Shown in pieces: positions 20,096 to 30,705 of a stretch of 64,000 bases of DNA (position 1 is its first letter; each line of letters starts with the position of its first letter). Source of the stretch: Entamoeba histolytica HM-1:IMSS (taxonomy: Eukaryota > Evosea > Mastigamoebida > Endamoebidae); NCBI RefSeq assembly GCF_000208925.1, contig NW_001914868.1, forward strand, positions 86,232 to 150,231, in the 5' to 3' direction. Below the pieces are notes generated by a model. The model did no database searches, was not told where the DNA came from, and saw only the letters and a program-made list of their open reading frames with translations. A program made the translations under genes and the position numbers.

Positions 20096-20189
20096 TAAAT
20101 TCCTCATTCATACCAAAAAATTAAACAATAAATTAAAAAGATGTAAATTCAAAATACTTTTGGTTATCAGTCCATCCAGCAATATTTTT

Positions 20190-21890
20190 TTAAGCTGTTT
20201 TAATAATACCAGCAGCAATCAATTTTTCTATTCTTGAACGAACTTCAGGGTCTTGTAAATATTTAGTAGCAGAAGCAGGATTCTTTCCCATATCATCCAA
20301 AATATTTCTCATCATTGGGTCAGTTAAAATACTTTGAATTTCTGGATCAGCCATAGCATGTCTTAATCTCTCTTCATCAGTTTCTGCATTACTTGTTCCC
20401 ATGATTGCGTTTTGAACAGTAGTAATTCCTGATGTTGCTTCAGCATTATTAGGATCAATTTTTAAAGCACGTTCATATTCAGTTAATGCTTTATTATATT
20501 CTTTCATACAGAAATGAGAAAATGCTTTTCTATTATATCCTTTTATGAAATCTGGCTTAATTTTAATACACATTTCAGCATCTTTAATAGCGTATGGATG
20601 TTCTCCAAGTTTTTGATAAGCAGCAGCTCTATTAGAATATGCAAGATGATCATTTGGATTTCGTTTAATTGCTTCAGTGTAACATTTAATAGCTTCAGGG
20701 AAATTTTGTTCTTTAAAGAAAGCAGATCCTTTAGCACGAGCTTCTTCACCTTTTTCTACTGAGAAGTATTCTTGTTGTTCTTTAGCCTCTTTCTTCTTCT
20801 CAGTAATTTTAATTTTATTTAAAATCTCTTCTGTTCTTTTTTCAGTACATGATTTTTTATAAAAATCAAGTGCTTCGGTATATTTGTCTTGTTTGAAATA
20901 AGCATTACCAATTCTCATAAATAATTTAGCATTTTGTGTATAAATTCGTTGTTCTTTATATTCATCAAGAAGTTCATTACATAATTTAATACATTCATCA
21001 TATTTTTCCATTTCTAAAAACACAGCTGATTTATTTAATTTAAATGTTAAATCACTTGGATCAAGTTCAATAGCTTTATCATAACATTCCATTGCTTCAT
21101 TAAATTTCTTTTGTTTATATAATTCATTTCCTTTTTCTTTTTGTTGTTGTGCTTCTTTTTTCTTTATATCTTCTGGACTAACTTCTTCCATTGGTTGAGT
21201 CTCTTCTTTCTTTGGAGTTTCTTCTTCCATTTTCTTTTCTTCAGTTTTAGGAGTATCTTTTGGTTTTTCTTCTTCCATAGGAGTATTAGTATGTTCTTGT
21301 TCTTGAGGTTTAAAGTTATTCATATCAATTCCCATTAATACTATCATTGCTTCAGTAATTCTAACATCATTCATTTCTGTTTGAAGTGTTTTAGGATCTG
21401 CAGCAATCTTTTCAATCTTACTAACAAAAACTGGATCATTTAAATATGAAGCAGTTTTTGGATTAGCTGCAAGTTTAACTCTCCAATTTTTCCACATTTC
21501 ATTAACATTAAATGGTACTTTTTTTTCATACACTTCATCAAGAATATCTTTTAACATTTGATTTTCAGGATCAATTTTTAAACCAGAATTACATACTTCT
21601 TCTGCTTCTTCATATCTTTCTAATTTTAATAAAGCAAATGCTTTACGTGAATAACCACGTGACCAATCTGGTTTATATTCAATTGTTTTATTTGCATCTT
21701 CTAATGCTTTTTCAAATTGTTCTAATGAAGCGTAACAAGCACTTCTATTTGAATATAATACACCATTTGTTTCATCATATTTAATAGCCTCAGTATATTC
21801 TTTAATAGCTTCTTCAAATTTTTGATCTTTAAAGGCTTGTGTACCTCTAGCTTTAGCTGCTTCACTAAGTTGTTTATTAGACATAATCAA
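20190..21890 (-). CDS. STI1: Stress-induced phosphoprotein STI1/Hop, Hsp70-Hsp90 co-chaperone
   Basis: Adapter that passes client proteins from Hsp70 to Hsp90 in the cytosol. The 566 aa show the complete Hop layout: TPR1 (about 9-115; AKARGTQAFKDQKFEEAIKE, YSNRSACYASLEQFEKALED), an aspartate/proline-rich DP1 helical domain (about 130-185; SYLNDPVFVSKIEKI), a charged Glu/Lys/Pro linker (about 195-245), TPR2A (about 245-360), TPR2B (about 380-495; KAKGSAFFKEQNFPEAIKCY-like, IKPDFIKGYNRKA) and DP2 (about 510-566; ILTDPMMRNILDDM and YLQDPEVRSRIEKL). Carboxylate-clamp residues of the TPRs (KxxGN, N-x-S, KxxxR) are visible. Length matches the yeast and human proteins. The start may be at 21890 or at the second ATG (21884), two codons later. 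Confidence 0.94.
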   Translation of the reverse strand: MIMSNKQLSEAAKARGTQAFKDQKFEEAIKEYTEAIKYDETNGVLYSNRSACYASLEQFEKALEDANKTIEYKPDWSRGYSRKAFALLKLERYEEAEEVCNSGLKIDPENQMLKDILDEVYEKKVPFNVNEMWKNWRVKLAANPKTASYLNDPVFVSKIEKIAADPKTLQTEMNDVRITEAMIVLMGIDMNNFKPQEQEHTNTPMEEEKPKDTPKTEEKKMEEETPKKEETQPMEEVSPEDIKKKEAQQQKEKGNELYKQKKFNEAMECYDKAIELDPSDLTFKLNKSAVFLEMEKYDECIKLCNELLDEYKEQRIYTQNAKLFMRIGNAYFKQDKYTEALDFYKKSCTEKRTEEILNKIKITEKKKEAKEQQEYFSVEKGEEARAKGSAFFKEQNFPEAIKCYTEAIKRNPNDHLAYSNRAAAYQKLGEHPYAIKDAEMCIKIKPDFIKGYNRKAFSHFCMKEYNKALTEYERALKIDPNNAEATSGITTVQNAIMGTSNAETDEERLRHAMADPEIQSILTDPMMRNILDDMGKNPASATKYLQDPEVRSRIEKLIAAGIIKTA

Positions 21891-22073
21891 ATACTCTGTT
21901 TAATAAACACCTTAGATGATTGCTTTTATTCTCTTTGATGACGTGGGTTCAACGTTTTTTTGATGTGTTGCATCTTAAGCATTTATTATTTTTTCTTTTT
22001 TACTTTTTAAATTTTATTTTTTATTTTTTTTCTGAAAAATAATTGAAGAATCATTTATTTAATAACTCTCTTT

Positions 22074-23956
22074 ATGGATAAAGAAACACTCGCTATTATT
22101 TCTCAACTTCCTATTTCTTCATACCGTAAAAGGTTAATATCAAAGTCAGAGTGTTTTGATAGAAATGAGTTATTAACAATTATATATAAAGAATTAAGTG
22201 GTTTGTTTTACTCAGAATATAAAAAAAAATTTTTAATAATAACAAAGCTCATCACTGACAAGTAGAAACAAGTGAGTTATTTTGTATTTGCCCTACAATT
22301 GTATTAAGTCTATTGTATGAAAATGGATTTAAGACATTAAAATTACAAGATGATTTTTTTAGTGACGATAATTTTTTAACAAAGAACGGATATATACAAA
22401 AACAAGAAGATTGGTTTGCTCCTCAATCAAGTGTTTTTCCTAAAGATTATTTTGTTTTGAAATATATCAATATCTCTGAATATCAAATTAATGAAGAAAG
22501 TATATGTAATATTACTGGTAGAGGGTTTAATAGATGTTTAGCTATTTTATCATTAATTCAATGTCAAGGCAATGAAGAAAAAGCACTTAAAAAACTTCAA
22601 AACCATATTGATGATGTAAAAAATAATTTAAAAAATAAACATAACTTATTGAGAGAATTAATTTATCCATCAAAGAATGTTATTCATCAATGTCCATTAC
22701 TAGGACTTTCTCCACAATTTTATTTTGATATTTGTATGATTTATAATGAAGATTCTTCTATTATCACATCTGTAAATAATGGAACAATACCATCTTCAAT
22801 GAAATTATGGTATAATGAGTTAGATAAAAAATTGACTCAACAACATAAAAAGCGAGATGAAAAATTAGAAGCACAATCAATTACTTGTGACGTTTGTTAT
22901 GAAGATAAATTAGAAGAAGAAATGTTCACAAATCGTTGTGGACATTCATTTTGTAACCAATGTGTTATTGAACAAATATTAACTGGAATGAGAGAAAATG
23001 GTAAAAATATTGGAAATCTTAAATGTTTATCCTCTGGATGTCATTGTTGTATTACAATGGATATTGTACGTTATTTAGTTGATGACTATACGTATTATAG
23101 GTATTGTGAATTACTTATCACTGGGTTTATTGAAGGAAATAAAGATTTTTTATGTAGATACTGTTTTAATGAAAGATGTAATAAAGTATTACATTATAAA
23201 GGAAGTCTTTTAGATAATAATAAAACTGCAATATGTTCTTGTCAAACTAATATGTGTCTTCTTTGTGGAGAGGCAAATCATCGACCTGCTACTTGTGAAC
23301 AATGGAGACTATGGCAAGAACTATTAAAAAAGGGTGAGTTAAATTTAAAATGGATTAGAACAAACTCAAGACCATGCCCTGCATGTGGTACATTTATTGA
23401 GAAGAATGGTGGATGTCAATGGATGTGTTGTTATAAATGCCATTGTTTTTTCTGTTGGATGTGCATGCAAGTTACTAATGATCATCACCACAAACCAGGA
23501 CAAAGATGCATTCCATACCAACAAAAAGAGATTAATAGTGATGATCCCATTGATGAAGATTTACTGAGTTGTCTTACTCATTATGATCTTCAAGAAGTAG
23601 GTGTAAAACAATCATTAGAAAGATATTCTACTATTTTAGAAATAATGAAAAAACAAAAGTCTATTGCTACAACTCTATCTCCTTTGTATGAGGCTTCACT
23701 TGTAGAAATAGACGCTCATACTGTTTTGAGAAATTTGTACGTTCTTGAATATTTTAACAAAGACAAAAAAGATCTTTATGACTTCCAAATGACTCAGTTC
23801 CAATATCCAGCTGAAGTGTTAACAAAAAAAATTCAGTACATTCTTAAAGCAGAAAAAATTACAATCAATATGATGAGTGATTTAGATAAGTGTGTTACTT
23901 CAATTAAGAAAACCTTTGAGAAAATCACATCTTCTTATGAAGATGACCAACAATAA
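22074..23956 (+). CDS. Ariadne-type RBR E3 ubiquitin ligase, two exons
   Basis: RING-between-RING ubiquitin ligase of the ariadne class. Rebuilt as join(22074..22200, 22266..23956), 605 aa; the 65-nt intron begins GTTTGTTT and ends GTAG. The join gives LSETSELFCICPTIVLSLLY and removes the in-frame stop at 22263. RING1 runs from CDVCYEDKLEEEMFTNRCGH to the CxxC at KCLSSGC. The IBR holds CRYC, CNKVLHYKG, CSCQTNMCLLCGEANH. RING2 is CPACGTFIEKNGGCQWMCC, in which the cysteine of GGCQWM-C corresponds to the ubiquitin-accepting site. An ariadne-like helical C-terminus follows (about 450-600; LERYSTILEIMKKQKSIA). The N-terminal extension (about 1-170) includes a possible UBA-like helical part (GRGFNRCLAILSLIQCQGNEEKALKKLQ). 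All zinc ligands needed appear present. Confidence 0.88.
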
Positions 23957-24030
23957 TCCTTAACTATATTTTTTTGTTTAAAAATAAACATTCATTTTTC
24001 ATTGTCTTATAAAAGAAAGGAGTTAATTAC

Positions 24031-27000
24031 TTACTTCAAATGAAATCTAACACCAATATATTTATCTGGTTTATATTCGAAGACTGCAAGATATTGATCT
24101 TCTAACTTATAAGCATTTATTGGTAGAAGTATTGAAGTATTACTCGTGTTTGTTGAGTTGTAACTTCCTAGACTAACCATTATTCCAACATATTCCTTGA
24201 AAGTACTTTTGAGATTTTTAGGGATATAACACTCCAGTTCTTTATAACAAGTTTTTGATTTTATACTTTTCTTTTCATTTTTACTCTCTATACATTTGAG
24301 ACAATACACATCCAAATTATAACTGGAGGTATTATATTCAAAAACATCACCTGGTTTGTGATTGTCAAAAACATCACCTTGCTTAGAGGAAGTCTCAATA
24401 AATTTTATTCCATATATCTTATAGTCTTTTTCAAATATACGTATGTCATCGAAGATGTCATATTCCTTTTGGACCCACACATTTGAAGAAGTTAAATATA
24501 TTTTAGTGTCTGCAACAAAACTGATAGATTGTTGTGGTTTTTGAATATCTTCAACCAAACTGATAGATTGTTGTGGTTTTTGAGTGTCTTCATTTGGGAG
24601 TGATTCGGGTTTCTTTTTGTCTATTCCTTGATTACATTTACGAGGAGAGATTTGTGGTGAAATATAATTATAATGGCTTAAGACTGTTTCATTTTCTTTG
24701 AATGAAACATTAATAATAATAATACCTCCATCTTCTGTATTAGCATAATAACCATTCTTAAAGACAAATCTAGTGGGACATTTAGGTGTTTTAACTGGAA
24801 ATATCATAAAATCTTCTGGATTATCCATACTAAAAGCCTTTCTTTTGCAAGTAACAATAGGGAGATACTTTTCTTTATACGAATTAGGAATATTCACATT
24901 AAAAATGATAACTTGTTGACCTTTCAAAAGGGTGTCAAAAATAATATCATTATTAGGCACTACTTCATCTTTATTAGTAAATATTAGTTCTCCTAGAAAA
25001 TGATAATAGAAAATTGTTTGTTTAGAACCAAACAACCATCCCTTCTCACCCCTTTTTCTTAAAGGAATTTGTGTTGAATCTGAAAAGCATATAGGCAAAC
25101 CATTAGCTGCAGGTTTAATACAAAAACCATTACTTGTTTTTTCATCAATTTCAATTTCACTGTGATGACTACAAGAATATATAATAATTCTATTCTCTTC
25201 TATTGCTTTAGCTGTAATTTTCTTTTGACTTAAATCAAAACTTTTAGAACTACTTTCATTGATTCTTTTCTGTTCTTCGGACAATTCAAGCTCTAGGCTT
25301 TCGATTTGATCAGGAATTGTTTTTAATTTATTGTCACAATCTTTTTCTTTTTTTTGTAAATCATCAACCTTACGACTACAGCTTTCTAATTTTTGTTTGT
25401 TTGTTTCTTCCTCAAGCTTAGTACCATTTTCTCTCTCAACAAACTTACGCATCTTTAAAGCGTCGTCTTGTCTTTTCTTAATTAATTCATTTTCACTAGG
25501 AGGTAATAAATTGATATTATCCACTTTTCGTATAATAAATCTTCCTTTAGAAGAATGTGAGTTATTAGTAAATCCACACTGTTCAACAATAATTTGATTG
25601 TCTTTAAAATTGCCATATGAATATGTGTATGTAGACCCACCTGGATGAATAACACTTGCTCTGTGGTCTTTAGGAATTTCATTGTCATTAATGTAATAGA
25701 CAATATCATCACCTTCTCTTCTAAAGTGTTTATGAGTGAAATAAATTCGAATATAAATATTGTCTCTGATATGAATTAGTTCTCCATTTTTATTACTATG
25801 CCTAAGTTGAAGAACAAATTTAATTCGTTTCATTTTTTCTTTTATAAAAATAATACAAGTATAAGTAGCTTCAATATACCATAATTCAAATGGAATAGCA
25901 ATGCTCTGAGCTTTAACAGAGTCTTCTTCGATTAATTTGTTAATAAATTCTTCTTTTTCATTTTTAACTTCTATAAGTTCTTTTGAACAACGTTTAATAT
26001 TTGTAGTAGCCGTATTTAGTTCAAACTTTGTTTTGTTTATTTCTTCCATTAATTTTTTCTTATTACGTTCAGCATCATCTTTTTCTCCTTTTAGGTCATG
26101 TATTTTTGAACTTAATTCAGTGGTTTTAGTGAGGTCAGGAGCATTGAGAATATCATCAACAAATTTCTGTAAGTCATTGGTTTTCAAAAGTAAATGACAA
26201 TTATCAGGAGTAATTAATTTCAACAAATTTTGTTTGACTTTTAATTCATTATCTTTATTAATTACCTTATTTAATACTTGGTGCATTATTTCTTTAAATT
26301 TTTTCACATAGTCATCAAGATAATATAGTTGTGATCGGGGACTTTCTTCTTGTAACAAATGTAATATGTCAGTACAAAATTTTTTAACGTTCTTCATGAA
26401 ATCATTGCATGGGTTATTCATTTCAACAAGTATTTTTTTAAATTCTTTTATAAAAAAGTAGTATATCCAATTTGTTTCTTCTTGAATTAATTCTATTGTT
26501 TCATTACTTCTAAATTTATTTGTAAATACAAAGTCTGGACTTAAATGTCCTGATTGAATTTTGTTTATTTCATTAATGAAGTTAATAAATTTTGATTTCA
26601 TTTCATCATGTGTATCAGGTAAAAGAAGTTGTATAAGGACTTCACTTAAGAGCTTTTGACAAATATTAAAGATCAATTCTTTATTGGTTTCAGATGAATA
26701 AAGGATATTTATAGCTCTAAAAAAATCTGACAACGTATAACTTTTATTTATTTGAGCTGTTTTTGTTAATACACATCCTTTTTGTGTATTTCCTACACCC
26801 TGTTTAAAACTTTTTATATTAGTAGCTTTACCTATTTCTTTTCCTATCTTTTTTTGGTAGTTTGTGTCTGGTTGAGTGAATGAAACGTCCTTTAACAGTT
26901 TAGAGATGTTTTGTTGCTTTTCAGCTTCAGACTGGTTATTGTCTAAAAAAATATTGTATAGTTTCTTTAATGGAATAGTGCTGTTTTGGTTGTTTTGACT

Positions 27001-27123
27001 AATACAATTAACCAAACCAAGAAAGGCAGAACTAATTTCATCAATACTCTTTTGTGGTAAGTTACTAATTTGAGTTAGTAAATTATTATAATTATTTGGG
27101 AAGGTAGTTGATGACATCTTCAA
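24031..27123 (-). CDS. Large coiled-coil protein with DnaJ C-terminal-like stretch; partner gene of GHKL ATPase
   Basis: A 1030-aa protein without a named family that I can assign. A helical N-terminus (about 1-330) is followed by a coiled coil (about 335-405). A beta-rich stretch at about 450-515 reads DNIYIRIYFTHKHFRREGDD, then IVYYIND, and later VIHPGG; this closely resembles the Hsp40 C-terminal substrate-binding domain pattern (DLxVxxxxxxHxxFxReGxDL). A second coiled coil (about 545-635) is followed by further beta-rich sequence. Near residues 845-870 a 13-residue unit (QKPQQSISLVEDI, QKPQQSISFVADT) is tandemly duplicated. No J-domain or zinc finger is present. It lies directly downstream of the GHKL ATPase gene on the same strand (198 bp). 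The start is the first ATG at 27123; the ATG at 27117 is also possible. Confidence 0.75.
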   Translation of the reverse strand: MKMSSTTFPNNYNNLLTQISNLPQKSIDEISSAFLGLVNCISQNNQNSTIPLKKLYNIFLDNNQSEAEKQQNISKLLKDVSFTQPDTNYQKKIGKEIGKATNIKSFKQGVGNTQKGCVLTKTAQINKSYTLSDFFRAINILYSSETNKELIFNICQKLLSEVLIQLLLPDTHDEMKSKFINFINEINKIQSGHLSPDFVFTNKFRSNETIELIQEETNWIYYFFIKEFKKILVEMNNPCNDFMKNVKKFCTDILHLLQEESPRSQLYYLDDYVKKFKEIMHQVLNKVINKDNELKVKQNLLKLITPDNCHLLLKTNDLQKFVDDILNAPDLTKTTELSSKIHDLKGEKDDAERNKKKLMEEINKTKFELNTATTNIKRCSKELIEVKNEKEEFINKLIEEDSVKAQSIAIPFELWYIEATYTCIIFIKEKMKRIKFVLQLRHSNKNGELIHIRDNIYIRIYFTHKHFRREGDDIVYYINDNEIPKDHRASVIHPGGSTYTYSYGNFKDNQIIVEQCGFTNNSHSSKGRFIIRKVDNINLLPPSENELIKKRQDDALKMRKFVERENGTKLEEETNKQKLESCSRKVDDLQKKEKDCDNKLKTIPDQIESLELELSEEQKRINESSSKSFDLSQKKITAKAIEENRIIIYSCSHHSEIEIDEKTSNGFCIKPAANGLPICFSDSTQIPLRKRGEKGWLFGSKQTIFYYHFLGELIFTNKDEVVPNNDIIFDTLLKGQQVIIFNVNIPNSYKEKYLPIVTCKRKAFSMDNPEDFMIFPVKTPKCPTRFVFKNGYYANTEDGGIIIINVSFKENETVLSHYNYISPQISPRKCNQGIDKKKPESLPNEDTQKPQQSISLVEDIQKPQQSISFVADTKIYLTSSNVWVQKEYDIFDDIRIFEKDYKIYGIKFIETSSKQGDVFDNHKPGDVFEYNTSSYNLDVYCLKCIESKNEKKSIKSKTCYKELECYIPKNLKSTFKEYVGIMVSLGSYNSTNTSNTSILLPINAYKLEDQYLAVFEYKPDKYIGVRFHLK
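24518..24595. repeat. 39-bp tandem repeat inside the coiled-coil gene, two copies
   Basis: Two near-identical 39-bp units begin at 24518 and 24557. They share the 27-bp core that starts AAACTGATAGATTG and add the 13-residue peptide unit described for the gene without breaking the frame. Confidence 0.7.
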
Positions 27124-27321
27124 TTATTGAATTATTAGTTTTATTCTGAAGTATTTTTATAGTCAAATAAATTATTTTATAGATTAAAATAATACATTTA
27201 TCAATGATGTTTATTTTTTTTTTCATAAAAATCTATTTGTAAAAGAATTAATTAATTAATTTTATTCTTTTCATTTTTCTTTAGCTTCATTTAATAGTAA
27301 AAGTGTAATAGAACCTTCAAT

Positions 27322-30300
27322 TTATTGAACTTCATCTTTTTTTACATTGTATCGTTCAACTAAATTAATTAATTCATCTGCTGTCATTCCTTTCTTTTTT
27401 AAAAGGTTTGATAGTTTAAAGAATGACTTTTTAAATTCTGAGCTAAACATCACACTATACTCAATATCGTTAAGAAGTGTTTCTTGGCTAAGTTTAGGGA
27501 AGTATTGTGATGAAGGAATATACCCAGTTGCAAATAAGTCAGTCATAACATCCTTGAATCTAGAATTATCGAATAATTCCTTTCTGTTCTTGGTATAAAA
27601 AGCTTCAATCATATCATCAATTGTATTACATATCTTTTGTAGTGTAACAATATTCAATTCATTATTAATATTTCTAATTCCATTAAATAATAATTTGTCT
27701 TTATAGTCAGAATAACTTGTGCACATAATATATCTTTCATAATAACGGTTCATTGAAAGGGAACATAAATTTGATTGGACCTCTATTACATTTTGGGCAT
27801 TGTCTTGGTCAAATGATAACTCTCTAGAGTCTTTGAAAGTTCCATATTGATTAGGAAGTTTCAATGGGCAATCTAAATTCTGATGATGTAAATTATAACA
27901 AGTCCAATACATTTCTATCATCCTAAAAGCATCATCATCTAAATGTAAATATGATTTGTAATTTGACAAATTATTAAAAGAGTTGTGTTTTTTAACAATC
28001 TGTTTAACCAAACAAAGGCTATATTTTTTCCATAAAATATCAGTACTAACGTCTAATGACACTTCGGGGTTTGTGTTATTCAAATAACATTTGCTTAAGT
28101 CATAGTATAATTTTTGCCTGTCATGAATAACTTGTTCTTGTGGGATAAGCGAAAATAAATAAAGGAGATTTTCCCAATATACATTGGTTGGATTTGATGC
28201 TGCAAATTTTTTACACCCATCGTCTAAAGACAGAACGGGTAATGGCAATTTAATTTTTTTGTCACAAAGAATTCTTTTGAAGTCCAAACCTAAATTAATG
28301 ATGTGACTATTTTTGAGGCAACAAGGAATACCGTCATCAATATACATTCCTTCTGGTTTTTGAAATATACCATTTTGATCAGCAATAACAGCATATCTAT
28401 TCCAAATAATTGCTGTTGAATTTTTATATAAATAAGATAATAAATCATTAAACTGTTTTATAGTAACTGGGATTTTGCGTATTTCCTCAGTCTTTTCTAT
28501 TTTTCTCAAAAGAATTCCAATAAGAATCTGATCAAGATTGTCCCATAGTCTTTTTGAGAATGAATTTTTTATAAGTTTTTTATCAGGGATAATTTCATCA
28601 AACCAATCAAAGACATTCTGATAAAGGAAGTTTCTTTTATGGATAAACTCTTCATTAAATTTAGTTTGATTGTCTACACAACACGTAATTAATAAAGCAA
28701 CTCTTTTTAAAAATTCTTCATCACCAGCTATGTCTTTAGATTTAGATTCTCTTAGTTTTAGTACTTCTGAATTAATAATTTCACATATTCTACCAGTATC
28801 GAGTGAAGTTGTTAAACGCTCATTCTTAACACAGCCATGAATACAACATTCATTCCATTTTCCAGTAATTTTATCAAGAATTGTATTCAATATATCATCT
28901 ACATGAACCACACTAACAAAACCAGAGTAGTCAAGTCTTTTAAATGACTCATTCTTATTTGGAATGATTGGGTATCTGTTTAGTAACTCTTTATCAGTTT
29001 CAAAGGTTAAATCAATAAGATTACTTAATGCGGTTTTAAAGTCGGTTGATTTAAAATGTTTTTCCATTTCAGATAAAGAACTGTATTGACTAATATTTTT
29101 TAATAATTTCTGGATAGTAAGAACACCACAACCTTCCCAAATATTATCTAACCATGGTTGGAGACATTCTTCATTACACACTTTTGTTGGATAAAGCATT
29201 GCAACAATTGAATAAAATGAATGTTTTTGTTCTTTAGTTCCATTAATGTATGGGAAAAACATAGTTGGTTCTCCATTTTTATAAAGTGTTTTTAAACCAA
29301 ATGGTGTTTCAACAAATGGAAGAGAACCCATAACTTCTTTCATAGAATTAATAAAATATAAAGAATACCAATTTTCATCAAAGAATTTTCCTGATGGTTT
29401 TGAATTTAAACCAGCACCAACAATATATAAATTTGTATAACCGTATTGAATTAAATGGTTTAAAAGATCTTTATATAAGTCAACACATTTTAATAAAACC
29501 ATTCTATTTATTCCAGTATCACTTATTTTTCCAGTTGCAGCATTTGTTTCATTACCATTAAGATAAATCGTTTCTCTTTCTGCATCTGGTTGAAAATCTG
29601 GAGAATTAAGAATAAATGGAATTTGAATTGCTTCTGATCCAACAAGTGGGAAAACACAGTACAATGAAGTAAATTTATTTTTAAGAATGTTTTTTTCATT
29701 ATCAAATTCAATAGCATATTGTATTCTAAGTGTTCTTTCAACTCCAAATCTTTTAGTAAGTCCTTCATTATATTCTTCATAATTTCCAAGTAAAAAATAT
29801 CTCTTTCTAATATCTCCATCTTCGTTAAAAACTAGAGTATGAACTTCCATTATTCCTTCTTTAACAACAAGGTCTCTTGTTATTTTAGTTATCTTGCCTT
29901 TATAATCTATAGTAATGTCACTCACTTCTTTACAAAAAACAAGAGTTTGTGCTACATTCTCCCATATATTTGAAACCCCTTTTTGTAAAGCCTCATTCCC
30001 TGTTTGGTTTTGAATCTGATAAACATAAGTAGTCAATCCAAATGGTTCTTTTAAATATTTTAATGAATTTTCCATTTTTTTAATTCCTTCAAGTAACTCA
30101 TAATCTTCATAACCATCTCTATACAATGTTACAGTAAATCCATTAACAATACTTTTTTCTTCATCTCCATAAACATCTCCAGTAATAGAAACTATTTTTG
30201 AAATAGTATGTGTAGTTAAAAATCCTGTTCCAAATCTTCCTGTTGATTGTGTATCATTTTGCTTTCCTTCTGAATATTTATATAACAACCCTAACATTGC

Positions 30301-30567
30301 TTTTGCAGTAAACGGTGATCCATTATGAGAGAATGTGAATGTATTATCTGTAATTTTAACATTAATAGAAACAGATTTTTTTGTAGGGTCATGTGCAATA
30401 GAGTCTTTAGCATTCTGTAATAATTCCCAGAACCATCTTTTACAATCATTGTCTGTGGGTTGGTTAAGTTGTCTTAATCTATTTCTAACATTACTTATAA
30501 ACATGTTTGACAAAAGTTCTTTATAAGCAAAACCAATACTTGGGGGCACAAATGCTTCTTCAGTCAT
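27322..30567 (-). CDS. Sacsin/Nov-like GHKL (Hsp90-type) ATPase
   Basis: A 1081-aa protein whose N-terminus is a GHKL ATPase of the type found in sacsin and Nov-domain proteins. Visible motifs are the N-box RWFWELLQNAKDSI (E48, N52, D55), a G1 motif FTFSHNGSPF (residues 77-86), where sacsin-like proteins have H-N-G rather than D-x-G-x-G, and the G2 lid motif STGRFGTGFLTTH (108-120). The following region (about 200-330) continues the ATPase-linked beta domain (IPFILNSPDFQPDAERE near 318). The C-terminal 600 residues are helical without a recognised domain. There is no ubiquitin-like or J domain in the same protein, unlike mammalian sacsin. It is intronless and sits head-to-tail with the DnaJ-like coiled-coil gene. 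A chaperone-like role is inferred from the ATPase fold only. Confidence 0.8.
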   Translation of the reverse strand: MTEEAFVPPSIGFAYKELLSNMFISNVRNRLRQLNQPTDNDCKRWFWELLQNAKDSIAHDPTKKSVSINVKITDNTFTFSHNGSPFTAKAMLGLLYKYSEGKQNDTQSTGRFGTGFLTTHTISKIVSITGDVYGDEEKSIVNGFTVTLYRDGYEDYELLEGIKKMENSLKYLKEPFGLTTYVYQIQNQTGNEALQKGVSNIWENVAQTLVFCKEVSDITIDYKGKITKITRDLVVKEGIMEVHTLVFNEDGDIRKRYFLLGNYEEYNEGLTKRFGVERTLRIQYAIEFDNEKNILKNKFTSLYCVFPLVGSEAIQIPFILNSPDFQPDAERETIYLNGNETNAATGKISDTGINRMVLLKCVDLYKDLLNHLIQYGYTNLYIVGAGLNSKPSGKFFDENWYSLYFINSMKEVMGSLPFVETPFGLKTLYKNGEPTMFFPYINGTKEQKHSFYSIVAMLYPTKVCNEECLQPWLDNIWEGCGVLTIQKLLKNISQYSSLSEMEKHFKSTDFKTALSNLIDLTFETDKELLNRYPIIPNKNESFKRLDYSGFVSVVHVDDILNTILDKITGKWNECCIHGCVKNERLTTSLDTGRICEIINSEVLKLRESKSKDIAGDEEFLKRVALLITCCVDNQTKFNEEFIHKRNFLYQNVFDWFDEIIPDKKLIKNSFSKRLWDNLDQILIGILLRKIEKTEEIRKIPVTIKQFNDLLSYLYKNSTAIIWNRYAVIADQNGIFQKPEGMYIDDGIPCCLKNSHIINLGLDFKRILCDKKIKLPLPVLSLDDGCKKFAASNPTNVYWENLLYLFSLIPQEQVIHDRQKLYYDLSKCYLNNTNPEVSLDVSTDILWKKYSLCLVKQIVKKHNSFNNLSNYKSYLHLDDDAFRMIEMYWTCYNLHHQNLDCPLKLPNQYGTFKDSRELSFDQDNAQNVIEVQSNLCSLSMNRYYERYIMCTSYSDYKDKLLFNGIRNINNELNIVTLQKICNTIDDMIEAFYTKNRKELFDNSRFKDVMTDLFATGYIPSSQYFPKLSQETLLNDIEYSVMFSSEFKKSFFKLSNLLKKKGMTADELINLVERYNVKKDEVQ

Positions 30568-30705
30568 GAATGAATTTTTATATCAAAGAATGTTTTTATA
30601 TTGGATAATGATGCAAACTCTTTTCTTTTTTGAATCAAAGTTGTATATTTTATAAAACATTATTCTTAACAAAAAAAAAAAATAAAAAATAAAACTTAAA
30701 ATGTT

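Noticed and set aside
20514..21784. Phe/Ser-rich plus-strand frames opposite STI1
   Set aside because: Antisense shadows of the Glu/Lys-rich STI1 coding sequence.
22074..22265. Separate 63-aa ORF upstream of the RBR ligase
   Set aside because: A GTTTGT...TAG intron joins it in frame to the ligase, and the downstream frame has no ATG start of its own.
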